Source: Patella vulgata
Lineage: Eukaryota; Mollusca; Gastropoda; Patellidae
Direction of reading: 5' to 3'
DNA length: 64,000 nucleotides
Assembly: GCF_932274485.2 (NCBI RefSeq)
Contig: NC_065886.2
Location: forward strand, 13,715,501 to 13,779,500
Shown here: positions 21,444 to 32,428 of the stretch, piece by piece
Layout: each line of letters begins with the position of its first letter
Numbering within the stretch: the first letter of the stretch is position 1
Notes under the pieces: model-generated
Database searches by the model: none
The model's input: the letters and a program-made list of their open reading frames with translations, nothing else
Told to the model about the DNA's origin: nothing
Made by a program: the position numbers and the translations under genes

Positions 21444-22800
21444 GAATTCCTCTTCTGTAATAATTAAATAGTTTTAGTCCCTGTTTGATTGTTGGTCATG
21501 CACACAGGTGCTCATTCATCTGTAGACGATATTCTCGATTGACAGAATTACAATCGAGTGACACAGATTTTGGCCCCGTCACAGATCTGTTAGTGGTATG
21601 AGCAGAATCGTAACGTTATCAAACGTTTCAGCTGTGATGATTGGTCGAGATGAGTATCATATTCAGTTAATATATGCATTGTCGCTCAAAATTCTCGTGA
21701 ATACTCAGTCACCTTTCAAGGGATTGGGGGGAGTCAATTCCGGAACATGTCCTGATATACTAACTGATTTGACCTGTATTGTAATAAGATAACATGGGGG
21801 ATAGTAATATATATATCAAAGCTAATTAGCTGTGATAATCTTAGATTTATTCAAATGTATATCTGTTAAACCTGTAATGTCTCTCTTTCTATAGATGGTG
21901 ATTACAATCAAATATTCAGATTAGTAAAACTTTTTATTAGTAATTATGTTTAGGTCAAAATAAGGTATTGAATTAGTTTGATGTGATGGGTTATTGTCAA
22001 TGGTGATGGTCAGATGTGTTTAAATTTTGTTTGGATAGATTAAGCGAACGTACGTTTGTTTAGTAATTTTAGTTTTATTATGGTGTGGACACTTGAACCC
22101 ACAATCAGTTATATCTCAAGATTGGTTTTTTCTTCCATCTATGTACATTTTTAACAGATTCTCGACCATCAAAATAAATCAACTTATAAAATTTGATGAA
22201 ATCAACTGTTTATGAAATCATTTGGAATTATTAGTATAAATAATTTAATAAATTAATCCTTGGTAACCTAAAGTCATGATTAAAATATATAACTAGATGT
22301 ATATATATGATGTATTTAATTAATGAAAATCAAGAATAATAATAATAATAATATATTTAATTATGGATTGATCAAATATGAAAAGTTGTTAATATCTAGT
22401 TTCTCTAGTAGAGAGACAAATTGTTATAACAATAAAAATCTGATCTCAATCTGGTCATTTCTTTATAATAATACTGATTAAAGGTTTTTAAATATCAAAA
22501 ATCACATGTGATTGTTTGATTGGAAATCGGGGTGGTGTGGATTAGTGTCTATTTACTTAATATATATTCAATCAGGTTGGTGTAGGTCTAGGTCAGTCTA
22601 GGACTATAGAATGCCAAATTTATTATAATATATATTCAATTAGGTTGTGTGGATTGGGGTCTAATTTCTTAGACTGGCATGCCAAATTAATATACATTCA
22701 GTTTGTTTACTTGAGGCTCAATTCTCGAGCTCCAATCCAATTCTCAATTAGGCTCAAAGTAACAGCTACTACATTCATGATGACTGGATAGAGCAATAAG

Positions 22801-22946
22801 CTATTACACATACTTATGGAAAAACAGCTACTTCTTTATTTGGGCGACATTTCAAAGAGTATTGTCTTAATGTCATCAAGAATATACTCTTCAAAACGTT
22901 GCCCAATAAATTAGTAGATGTTTTTCCATAAGTATATGTGTTATAG
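22801..22946. mobile_element. foldback element (family F), imperfect hairpin
   Basis: Arms run from CTATTACACATACTTATGG inward to AAGAGTAT and back from ATACTCTT to CCATAAGTATATGTG. The inner GGGCGACATTTCAAAG segment resembles the GCGACGTTTCAACAAGG segment of the perfect palindrome at 35912. Confidence 0.75.
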
Positions 22947-23230
22947 TAAATTACCGGAACATTCAGCGACCTTGACGAAAATTTAGCTGGCCTTAACAAA
23001 TGGATTTAGCCATCTAAGACAAGCTAATATTTGTGTATTTGATGTTCCTGTTCTAAGTCACTGTTCCATAAGTATCCATACTAACCTCCATTTTATCATC
23101 AATGTTGATTGGATAAAATAATTCCAAATCCAAGAACAACTGCAATAAAATTAATCGTTGGAATTTGATATAACCTGTTAGCCCACGATATTCATCTAGT
23201 GTTGTTCCTTTTCTTCCGTTTTTAAATGCA

Positions 23231-23272
23231 CATGTATGTATGTATGTATGTATGTATGTATGTATGTATGTA
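23231..23272. repeat. (ATGT)n microsatellite
   Basis: About ten tandem TGTA/ATGT units. Confidence 0.95.
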
Positions 23273-23570
23273 TATTTGTAGAAAGTTGTATATTGTATGT
23301 ATGTATTTATGTATATATTGTTAAAACTATATTTATATTATTAAAAAATACACACTTGATACCTAAGTGATAGATATATTTTATAGAAAATATGACAGAA
23401 GTTATGAAATTTATTTATTAATTATTTTGATTTTTTTTTTTAAAACCACTCTGTGCATATTTTTTTTGTCTTATAAAAGGCAACATTAATATGTTTGTGA
23501 TGGCTGCAGCAGACTTTAGAGGAAAATTTTGCACACATTGAAATCAGAAAAATTTGATAATTTTAATTCT

Positions 23571-23638
23571 TTTTTGGCTAGTCCTTTTACTGTAAAGCTC
23601 AGAGCTTATTTACCAAATCCTTTAGTCCTTACAATTCC
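23571..23638 (+). repeat. 68-bp direct repeat, copy 1
   Basis: TTGGCTAGTCCTTTTACTGT, AAAGCTCAGAGCTTATTTAC and CAAATCCT are identical in the second copy at 24598. Confidence 0.9.
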
Positions 23639-23674
23639 ATTGCAAAAATATCAAAACTTCAGTCTTCAGTAAAT

Positions 23675-23925
23675 TTCCAGGAGGTCTCGGACTCGATCCT
23701 AGTGTTGGCCAAGAAAGTTCCTTGGAATCTTCCAGTTTTGTTTTTCCTTGTCAGTGGTAAAGAACAGGGCCTAACAAGGAAATGTGTGGCACAAAAAGGT
23801 GGCGTTCTGTGTTCATAAAAGATCCAGTTAAAGTCGGTATATGAAATAAAGGGTAGACTGTAGCGCCACTATCCAGGCCATTTGCCTATTGATGCAGAAA
23901 AGTAAGATGTTCAATCCTGTTTCTA
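23675..23925 (+). repeat. SINE-A, old copy
   Basis: CTCGGACTCGATCCTAGTG, CATAAAAGATCCAGTTAAAG and TAGACTGTAGCGCCACTATC; the 3' part is shortened. Confidence 0.7.
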
Positions 23926-24108
23926 TGGGAACAAAGTTTGCTTATCCTTTGTTTATTTGGTCAAATAATGTATAGGTTGAAAAGATGCACTTTACTTTTA
24001 TTATATCGGCACATTTCTTATTTTAAATAGAATATTCTGCTTGTAGTTAGGGAAAATGATTTTTGCTGTGAAAGTGGATTAATGTTCAGTTTTCTTTTGG
24101 ATATTTTA

Positions 24109-24480
24109 CAATCTGATTAAAATACAGATCTATATCTCGTTTCGTTTTTTTACCATTTTGATGGCCTCTACTACATGAAGATCTGACCAGTTGTAGCGGC
24201 AGGTAGTGTCACAGTTCATACGAATGGCTTTTGGCCCTATGCCGATAGACATTTGATTAACCAATCAGCGTTGATGTTTCTAGTCGGTTACCCACAGTTC
24301 CATGCAACTCATGCCAAAAATTCGCCGTAACAGACACTTTTATTGTCTAATACCTCACATCATCCAGAACGTGGGTTGTACAACAACTCTTCTCGATCCT
24401 AGTGTAGTAAAGACAAGTAAAACAAAATTTTGAACTATAAAAAAACAAAACGAAATAGGATCTGTGTTTTAACCAGATTG
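24109..24480 (+). mobile_element. MITE family D, second copy
   Basis: CAATCTGATTAAAATACAGA at the left and TCTGTGTTTTAACCAGATTG at the right are inverted repeats. The 9-mers outside them (GATATTTTA, CATATTTTG) match at 7 of 9. The interior aligns to the reverse of 6777-7139. Confidence 0.85.
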
Positions 24481-24597
24481 CATATTTTGGAATTTTTAAG
24501 GCACAAACTGTCTTGTTTTTGGTAAAAAAGAATACTTGTACACATATTACCACCATATTGCTTTATTTGCCCCATATGAAATCTAGTAATATTATTA

Positions 24598-24665
24598 TTT
24601 TTGGCTAGTCCTTTTACTGTAAAGCTCAGAGCTTATTTACCAAATCCTGAAGTCCTTACAATTCT
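24598..24665 (+). repeat. 68-bp direct repeat, copy 2
   Basis: Same sequence as 23571-23638, differing only in TTT versus GAA after CAAATCC. Confidence 0.9.
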
Positions 24666-25327
24666 TTTTTTTTACCAATTGTTTAAAGGAAATCTGTTCA
24701 AAGATAAAAAAAAAAGATACTTCTTTAATAAGGCACCCATTATTCAAAATATAAAATATTTTCATAGGTCTTAAATTTTCATAGGAAATCCTGGTTGAAT
24801 TATTGTTTATTTATACCACAAATAGTTTCAGTAGATAGGATCCATTTGTTGTTAGCAGCTGGTACCAGTATTAGAATTAAAAGACTTCAGGCATTTTAAA
24901 TTTGATTTTTTATAATTATTTTTATGTATACTCATTTATTAAAGGTCACATGTATACTTAATTGAGTATATTTTAACCAGGCTACTGAATTGAATTATTT
25001 TAAACATAGGTGATTTGTATTAGGATTTGCAGGTGATAAGTTTACTATAGAGGTCTAGTCTATTATCGTGTGATCGGTTCTTGACACACAAGACTACTAC
25101 TACACATGGTAGTCACAGTTATCAATAATGACAAGACTAGTAGTGAGGAAAATAATTTTAATATAATTATTATTTTGTTATATTATAAAACGATAAATTT
25201 TGATTTTATTGACATGAAATAAATGTTTCTCCAATATCTGTCTCTGTGAAATTAAAATTATACAGCACATTATCTTGTTTTTTTGTATGCATATGTTGAT
25301 ATTCTGATAAAATGAATGGTTTAACAC

Positions 25328-25543
25328 GTGTGTCTTAGATCATAAGGTCTGTCATTGAGTCAAGTGGTATGGTTTTAATAAGGAGTAGGGTTGCTTGTCC
25401 AGCACCATGGGTTTTCTCCTGGTCCTCCCACTGATAAAAGCCCTGTATGTGAATTATTGAAATAAAATTTAACCTGAGTAAGTCCCAAAATGACCTAGTT
25501 TGTGTTGAGTGGATGTTGAACCCCATTTCTCTCTCTCTTTTCA
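25328..25543 (+). repeat. SINE-B, diverged
   Basis: AAGGTCTGTCATTGAGTCAA, AAGGAGTAGGGTTGCTTGTC and TTGAACCCCATTTCTCTC. Confidence 0.8.
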
Positions 25544-26185
25544 ACAAATTGGGTTGGGCAGAGAACCTTGATTTGGTAACGTTTCCATTACAATAGGTGG
25601 GTGGGTTTTGTTTCCTGGCAACATTTATTTTAGTAATTGCTCAAATTCTTGCGCCACTTCAACCCTTGAAATGATTTTGACATTAAAAATTTTGCGAGTA
25701 CTAGAGAGACTGAGGTATTGGCTTCTGTGATACAACCTAAAATTGCCCATTTATCGGAAAGTGTGGACTACACAACTGATTTTTGCCAGGGGGTAATAAT
25801 GTTTAACTGATCAACATACCACCTTTGTCAATTTACCCACAATATCTTCTAGAAAAGAGTTTTTTGTCCACCCCCTTCGATGAAAGGACTATTATAATGG
25901 GTTAATCTATTTTGGGTGTCATGGAATCATCCCACAAATGCACAATCACAACAAAAAATTACAAATTTATTTCGATGAAAACACGATAATTATTAAATCT
26001 GAGCAATGTCTAATTACCATAATAGATTCATGTGTATACAAAGATCTATTCAGATATCTTGAACGATTTACAAGGTGTACTCCAGAAAAAATATCTCTCC
26101 CTTAACTTTGACCGATGTGGAATAAAAGAGGCAACACTGTTATACGAGATATGGTCCAAAAAAAGAAAAAAAGCGAAGGAATGAA

Positions 26186-26275
26186 AGCGAATTATTGAAA
26201 TAAGATTGAACCATGTGTTAGTCCCGAAATGACCTAGTTTGTGTTGAGTGGACGTTAAACCCCATTTCTCTCTCA
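26186..26275 (+). repeat. SINE-B 3' fragment
   Basis: Only the last 90 bp, ending GTGGACGTTAAACCCCATTT plus CTCTCTC. Confidence 0.85.
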
Positions 26276-26371
26276 AATCATTGTTAGCAAATTGTTAAAA
26301 TTTGTGGAGAATCATCAAAAAATATTGGGGTTCCAATGGTTTGAAAGTTTTGAAACTAAACATTAAATACA

Positions 26372-26505
26372 TAATGAAACGGGGGTTTTAACATCCTACT
26401 GTTCTGATCTGACTGGGCTAATTAAGACGGGCATATCCCATACAGTGTGCCATGAAGGATATGTTGAATGGACAGCGGCCTACTCTTACACCAAATTCCA
26501 CATTA
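26372..26505 (-). repeat. SINE-A 3' fragment
   Basis: GACTGGGCTAATTAAGACGG and ACAGTGTGCCATGAAGG in reverse orientation, then a deletion to CGGCCTACTCTTACACC. Confidence 0.8.
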
Positions 26506-26538
26506 AATACAGAAACTTGTGTTAAATCAGCATTAAGC

Positions 26539-26825
26539 GGGGCTTATGTCGACTTTGCAACCAAAAGGAACTAGTTACAGTCAGTTGCAAGAGTGCTTAT
26601 GTCGATCATATCAGCAACTGAGGACAACTGGGAGCAACTGAATTCGGAGCGCTGTAGACTGCAACTAGTTGCTGCTAGATGCAGCAAGTTGAACATGTGC
26701 AACTGACTGCAACTAGTTGCTTTGAGTTGTAAGAGGCGCTCAGGTCGACTTTTTTCAGTTGCTTTCAGTTGCTCCCAGTTGCCGAAACGCCAGTTGCTTT
26801 CAGTTGCAAGGTCGACATAAGCCCC
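26539..26825. mobile_element. inverted-repeat element (family G) rich in GTTGCAACTG motifs
   Basis: GGGGCTTATGTCGACTTTGC at the left pairs with GCAAGGTCGACATAAGCCCC at the right. The interior repeats CAGTTGC / GCAACTG more than ten times on both strands. Only one copy in the window, no coding capacity. Confidence 0.82.
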
Positions 26826-27714
26826 CCTTTATACCATACCAGAGTTGTGTAATAAAAGAGGAAACAATGTTATAATTTGTTTACATGTTTTAATCATTTC
26901 ATACATACATAGCTCTCTATAGCAAATTATTATAATCTGGTGCACATGCATTATCTACGCTCATCATCATTTTAACATCGGAATTGCCATTATCATATCC
27001 AGAACACAAATTGTGAAAATAATAGAATACTCAAAGCTTAAGTTTCTAAGCAATATAACCCTACTGTGGAACATTTACCATCAATTACTGGTGCCAATGG
27101 TCAACTGGAACTACCAGAATCTTTATTATATATAGAGAGACAATGCATGTATATCTAGAAATATGTTAATAAGTTCTAAAGAATAATTAATCTGCTGCTG
27201 TATTCTTGCACATCATATCATTTCATAAACCACTTGAAGTCATTTTTTTTAAATCTTGTGTTTACTGAAAATATACCATTTTTTTTTAACCATAATCTAC
27301 AATAAGTATTAATATTATCTAAGTATTAATGTCTCTTGTCTCTTATTTTCTACATTATGTATTGTATAATTGTTGAGAGCGAGACATTAAGTAACATATT
27401 GATACAGCACAAGGATGTTAGTTGTTTCGTTTCAATATATTACGAAATGTCATGATCAAAACTATTAAACAACTTAAAATACAGACACTATCCTGCACGT
27501 GCATTTTAATGAAATCATCAAGCGAGTTCAATATTTCAATAATTTACGATTGGCACGTTATCCATACATTTTTTTAAACAATGGTACGCCAACATTATAG
27601 AATGACGGCACACCTATATTTTAATAGTATCTAATAGAAATATTATTATGTTTTATAAGTATTAACATAATCTAATATTAAATCTCCCTATTTATCATTG
27701 TTGGTGATATCACT

Positions 27715-27800
27715 TCAGTGGAAGCTGACATTAAATAAAGCTATTTCACACTTGTCACTTAGGTGGAAGCAAACCTTAAATAAAGCTATATTCACACACT
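27715..27800 (+). repeat. two-copy repeat, about 52 bp
   Basis: GTGGAAGC.GACATTAAATAA-like segments ending AAGCTAT.TTCACAC occur twice. Confidence 0.7.
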
Positions 27801-28557
27801 GTTACTACCTGAACTAGAATGTGGTCCCAACTGTCAACAATCTGCACCAGCAGATGTTCATTAATAGAGACTTATCTTCAGAATACATGGCTTAAAATCT
27901 TAGGAAAAATGTTTATTTCATGTGTTATCTGATATCCCAATTTCATACACCCTTAAATTAAAACTATGAATGTTAAATGAAATTTGTCGAGGATCCAGCA
28001 CAAAATATATAAATATTACAAAAAAGCAGTTTACAAAAATTATGGTCCCTGTTTTGAATATTATGGAATAAATATAATAAGACAAAATAAAGATGAAAAT
28101 ACTGTTGCTCAAAATATCATTTAATATTATACTTTTCTGTTAAACTCATGCTACCCAACAGTTCTTGGAACAATATGTGGTAACTATGAATAAACTCAGG
28201 TACATAAAATTCTATATATCGTTGGCTAAAACGTATAATTATATATATTAATAAGCTAAAACGTAAGTCTTTAAAAAACAATCTAGCACTAATTATTTTT
28301 CTCGGTTTCTATTGCTGACTTCAATGTCATAAAAATAACTGGTACAAAATGGAGATAGTTTAGGGTATACACTCAATTCTCAAAGATAAAATTTCCCATG
28401 GGGCTCTTTGAAATATTGCTTTAATTGAGCAGGATATTAAGTTTTGTCTGACAATACTTGGTGACGATAAGGTTGCAGTTATTTGGCAAACAAGATGGAA
28501 TACATGAATGAATGAGGAATGTGACCATATTTGGTTAATAATATATTCTCGAGTCCC

Positions 28558-28956
28558 TTAAAAAATGCATTATGTAAGGTTTAGATAAAGAGCTGACCGT
28601 TCCTGCTATAATAGATAATGAAAAAACAAATGTATTGAAAATTTCAGTCAAATTGCTTTATTCGGCGCAAAGTTATGAATGTTTGAAGTTTTGACAAGAT
28701 ATAGCCTAAATAGAGTTGATTATCAAGTACCATTGCTACGATAATAAACAGAGCCTTGATTATCCATATTAACATTAAATTATTAAATGGTGCGAGTGTT
28801 CTAATCCATTTAATTTTTTGGCCATCTGATGCCTAGAGAGTTGATTATAGGCCGGTCATGTGTATAAATGTCTAAATACTAGTTTATATAAGATTTGAAG
28901 CCAGAAAAAGAGAGACCTGCAATACACAGATTTAGCTCTTACATAATGCATCTTTA
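28558..28956 (+). mobile_element. TTAA MITE (family C), full length
   Basis: TTAA at both ends; AATGCATTATGTAAGGTTTA at the left and CTCTTACATAATGCATCT at the right. The subterminal AGATAAAGAGCTGACCGTTC identifies the forward end. 399 bp. Confidence 0.9.
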
Positions 28957-29224
28957 ATGCAGTTTTAAAAATAAAATGACTAATAATAATTAACTGGCAA
29001 TTTATTTAACACGCAGATTCTAATGTTCATTTATAATATTTATCAGTGGATTTCTTTTTTCTTATTCATAAAGAAAATTAAATAATCTAATTACAACTCT
29101 AATAATTACAACCATATTTGACAAAGCATTTTAAAACATTTAAACATATGAAAATATCACGTGATTCGACACATTTACCATTAAAAGATATGGTGTCTAA
29201 TATACTCGTCAACAATTAAATCTT

Positions 29225-29385
29225 ACCAGGATGGAGAGATGTAAACGTCCAACACAAACTTGGTCATTTTGGGAGTAACATAGAATTCAATTTCATTTCA
29301 ATAATTTGTTTAGCGTAGGGGTCTTTAGCAGTGTCACGTACAAGCGGGGAATCGAAACCACGCCACTCGACTTAATAACATCCCA
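29225..29385 (-). repeat. SINE-B, internally deleted
   Basis: TAGGGGTCTTTAGCAGTG followed directly by TCACGTACAAGCGGGGAATC; the central segment is missing. Confidence 0.82.
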
Positions 29386-29567
29386 TGGTAATTCAAGTTT
29401 TCCTTCTCTGGGTATTTTCTTATTTATCAGTAAATTAAACACCATTCTTTTATAAAAATCATATTAAACATTCACTCAGATCATTCAAATTGCATGTAAA
29501 ACCCGATGTGACTATTTACATAGAAGAATTCATAGAAAATAGATACACAAGTCTTCTTATCTTCTTA

Positions 29568-29690
29568 ACAAATTTATTCAATATTAATTCATTTATCTAA
29601 TAAAAAAACAAATTTATTCAATATTAATTCATTTATCAAACGAAAAAAACAAATTTATTCAATATTAATCCATTTTTAAAAAAATAAAAT
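29568..29690 (+). repeat. three-copy repeat, about 40 bp
   Basis: AACAAATTTATTCAATATTA followed by ATTCATTT occurs three times. Confidence 0.9.
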
Positions 29691-30843
29691 AAAATAAACT
29701 TAAGATATTTTAAAAATCAGAATTTAGAAAAATCACCAGTAAATATTTCAGAGGTATTTGATCTTTATGCCACACATATAGTCATCCTTTTCAACACAAT
29801 TTGTGTTTATTAACCTTGCTAAAAATCAACTCACATGAAAACCAGCCATATATTTAAATTGCATTGTTTAAGTTAAATTGCACTAGAGTACTAAAATGCT
29901 TTAATTCAAAAAGTATGAAATGATTTATTTTATTTAACTTTGGACTGTCAATAGTAAATAATTTCATATCAGATTATCATGAGAAATAAGAACATTGTAA
30001 AATGTTTATCATATTTTATTTTTGAGTGTGTTCCATTAAATTGAAATTTTCTTTTTTAAATTGAGGTTTGTATGCATGACATTAAAATTTATTTTACAAT
30101 CAACTTCAAATTTGTGACTTTGTATAATTTGAGCGACAAATTTTTCTTAAAATCACAAATTGAACAGTCTCTATGGCCATTTAAAATAGAATTTGGTTTT
30201 TGTCCTAAAAATCAAAATAAACAAAATAGTCATAATTTAAACCTAAAACAAGAAAATAAACAATAAGGTTTAAAATTAAACCCAAAAATTCACTAACAAT
30301 TTTTTTTCACAACAATTATAAACAATGTTATTACCATACCGTTACCTAGGTAACGCATAAATTATTTTTTACTTCTGTAGAAAAATATAAATCGTTTATT
30401 ATAATTTTAATAAATTCATTTATGTGATATGTAATAATTAAACGGCACAATTAAATGTGCACACACATTAAGCTAATCTACACTTGAGTTACATAGAATT
30501 CTGTCTGGATATCCGTATCTATTTTGGTCCTGAATAACCAGTTTTTCATAACAATATTCACAGTGTGTTAACATAATATACACCAGAGTAAAAAAAGAAA
30601 ACGGTAACAATGAATGGGATGAATTTTGCGTAAATGATGAAGAAACACGGCATGTTAAAACAAATACACAAATCAAGCACAGTTTTTCACATTTACGCAT
30701 CTTTCATAAGGTGAATTTATGCACAAGATGAAGAGTTATGCTCCATTTACCAGTCTCTTTTCTGGCATGAATGGAAAGTACACATCACGATGATAAAATG
30801 CACAATGTTTTTGTTAGGTTTTTTTTTTTCGGTGATGGATGTA

Positions 30844-32428
30844 TCACAACATTTCACTATCCATACCGTATTGTACAGGTGCAGGATTTGTGTTCAACGA
30901 CGGTTCAGTCTGTCTTTGTCTGTATTTTTTAAATTCCTCACGTAACCTATCAAATCTCTGTTCGTTATCGTCATGACTACGATTTAATCGTCTAGGTTTA
31001 GGGTAAGGGTTAGTAACATCCTTCCCTGGAGCACTTAATTGAGAATAGTTCCTTAGAGCATTTAAAATGTCGTTTTCTAACGCGTTAATCGAATCAAATT
31101 CGTAATTTTCATCACCAGATGTGTCACGTCTGTGATTTGAACTTCCATCTAAAAAAGGCGACGAGTCCTGGCTGAGATCTTCTTGAGGTGTCAATAAAGA
31201 ACTAAACGATAGACTGCCTTTCCCCATTCGATGTGGATATGAACCCGTACTTTGAGATGTATTACGACTTCCGATGCCACTACTTGTGGAATCTGGAACA
31301 CTTTCATCTCTCGGTCGAACATTTTTCGGAGCGAATAACCGCGGCTGACTTCTACTGTGATCACGTTCATCATACGGTTCCAAATCTGACGTATAATACG
31401 GGGCAGCACGAGGTTTATTGAAACTTGAGATCGGGGATGTGGCACGAGCGGTAGGAACTGGTCTAGGTGATGTTGATCTTGCTGGATCTAAGAAACCATT
31501 ATCGTCATGGTTACGTGTAGGACTAGTAGAATATGGAGATCTTGGAGTGCTGCGTAGTCTGTCTACAACCCCCTGGAGGTGATCGCGAGTATAACCCAGA
31601 GGTCGTCCACTACTGTTACTACTATTCTGGTCGTCTTGTGGAGGAGGATGGGCAGGAGGTTGCTGGGAAGGGGGTAACCAGGATACTTGAGGATCGCTTA
31701 AGGAAGGGGATGATGGACCATCCATATTATGAGGAGACGGATCTTGATATCGGGGGCCTAGCTGACTAGATGGATAACGAGGAATGGGATCGCGCGATCT
31801 ATCGGAAAATGAGGGCATGACAGAGCTCATGTCGTTGAAAGAGAATGGCGGTTCTTCCGTTAGGTAGGTCATTTGTGCTGGCTTCATGGAACTGTGACGC
31901 GGATAGTTAGGACGTGGAGCAGCTACAGGTAAAGCTCGTGGAGAGAAGACATCATCCTCCTCATCACTATGGAAACTGTTATAAGGTCCTTCATAAACTT
32001 GATTTGATGGTCGACCAGAAGGGGGGTTTTGCATTGAGATGGATACCGGTCTGAAGGCAGTAGCAGGAGATGGATAAACATCAACATTATCCACTAGCGA
32101 CGGTCTGGGGCGACGTCCGTCTGGTGTATCAAATTCGGGAACCTGTCCTCGACTTTTGACACTTCCTCTTGATAAAGATCTGTCTGCTGCTAAATGGCGC
32201 ATATCAACAGGATCTGCCCAATCTGCCACACCATAACCTCGCGTAGGATTGTACGTTCGCTGATCACGATCGTAGAATCGAGGATCATGTAAGTATGAAC
32301 CCCTGTTCCTGCTGGTATCCATCGTGGCTGTACCTGGTAACACAAACACTCCAGATTCTTGGTTACTTCCTGTTATAATGTCTCTTCTAACATTTGATTG
32401 CCACTGATCCCGTTTTGTCGGAGCTTGA
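30844..32428 (-). CDS. IGSF9: IGSF9 last exon, cytoplasmic tail
   Basis: At 1585 nt it encodes 528 codons including TGA. After the acceptor TTTTTTTCAG it reads QAPTKRDQWQSNVRRDIITG. Low-complexity Ser/Pro/Arg-rich sequence follows, with SPRPVPTARATSPISSF-type repeats. A large 3' exon is usual for the family. The C-terminus YGMDSEML has Glu at -2 and Leu at 0, like a class III PDZ ligand (inference). The open frame running beyond the acceptor to 32568 is intron. Confidence 0.94.

Larger units (their letters stand above)
19107..30843. other. convergent intergenic region and 3' UTRs, no gene seen
   Basis: This is 11.7 kb between the two stop codons. Besides the MITEs, SINE copies and simple repeats listed separately, it is AT-rich sequence with no long or family-like open frame. 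Parts of both ends must be 3' UTR: AATAAA on plus at 19886, and TTTATT (AATAAA on minus) at 30395 are candidates only. Confidence 0.6.
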
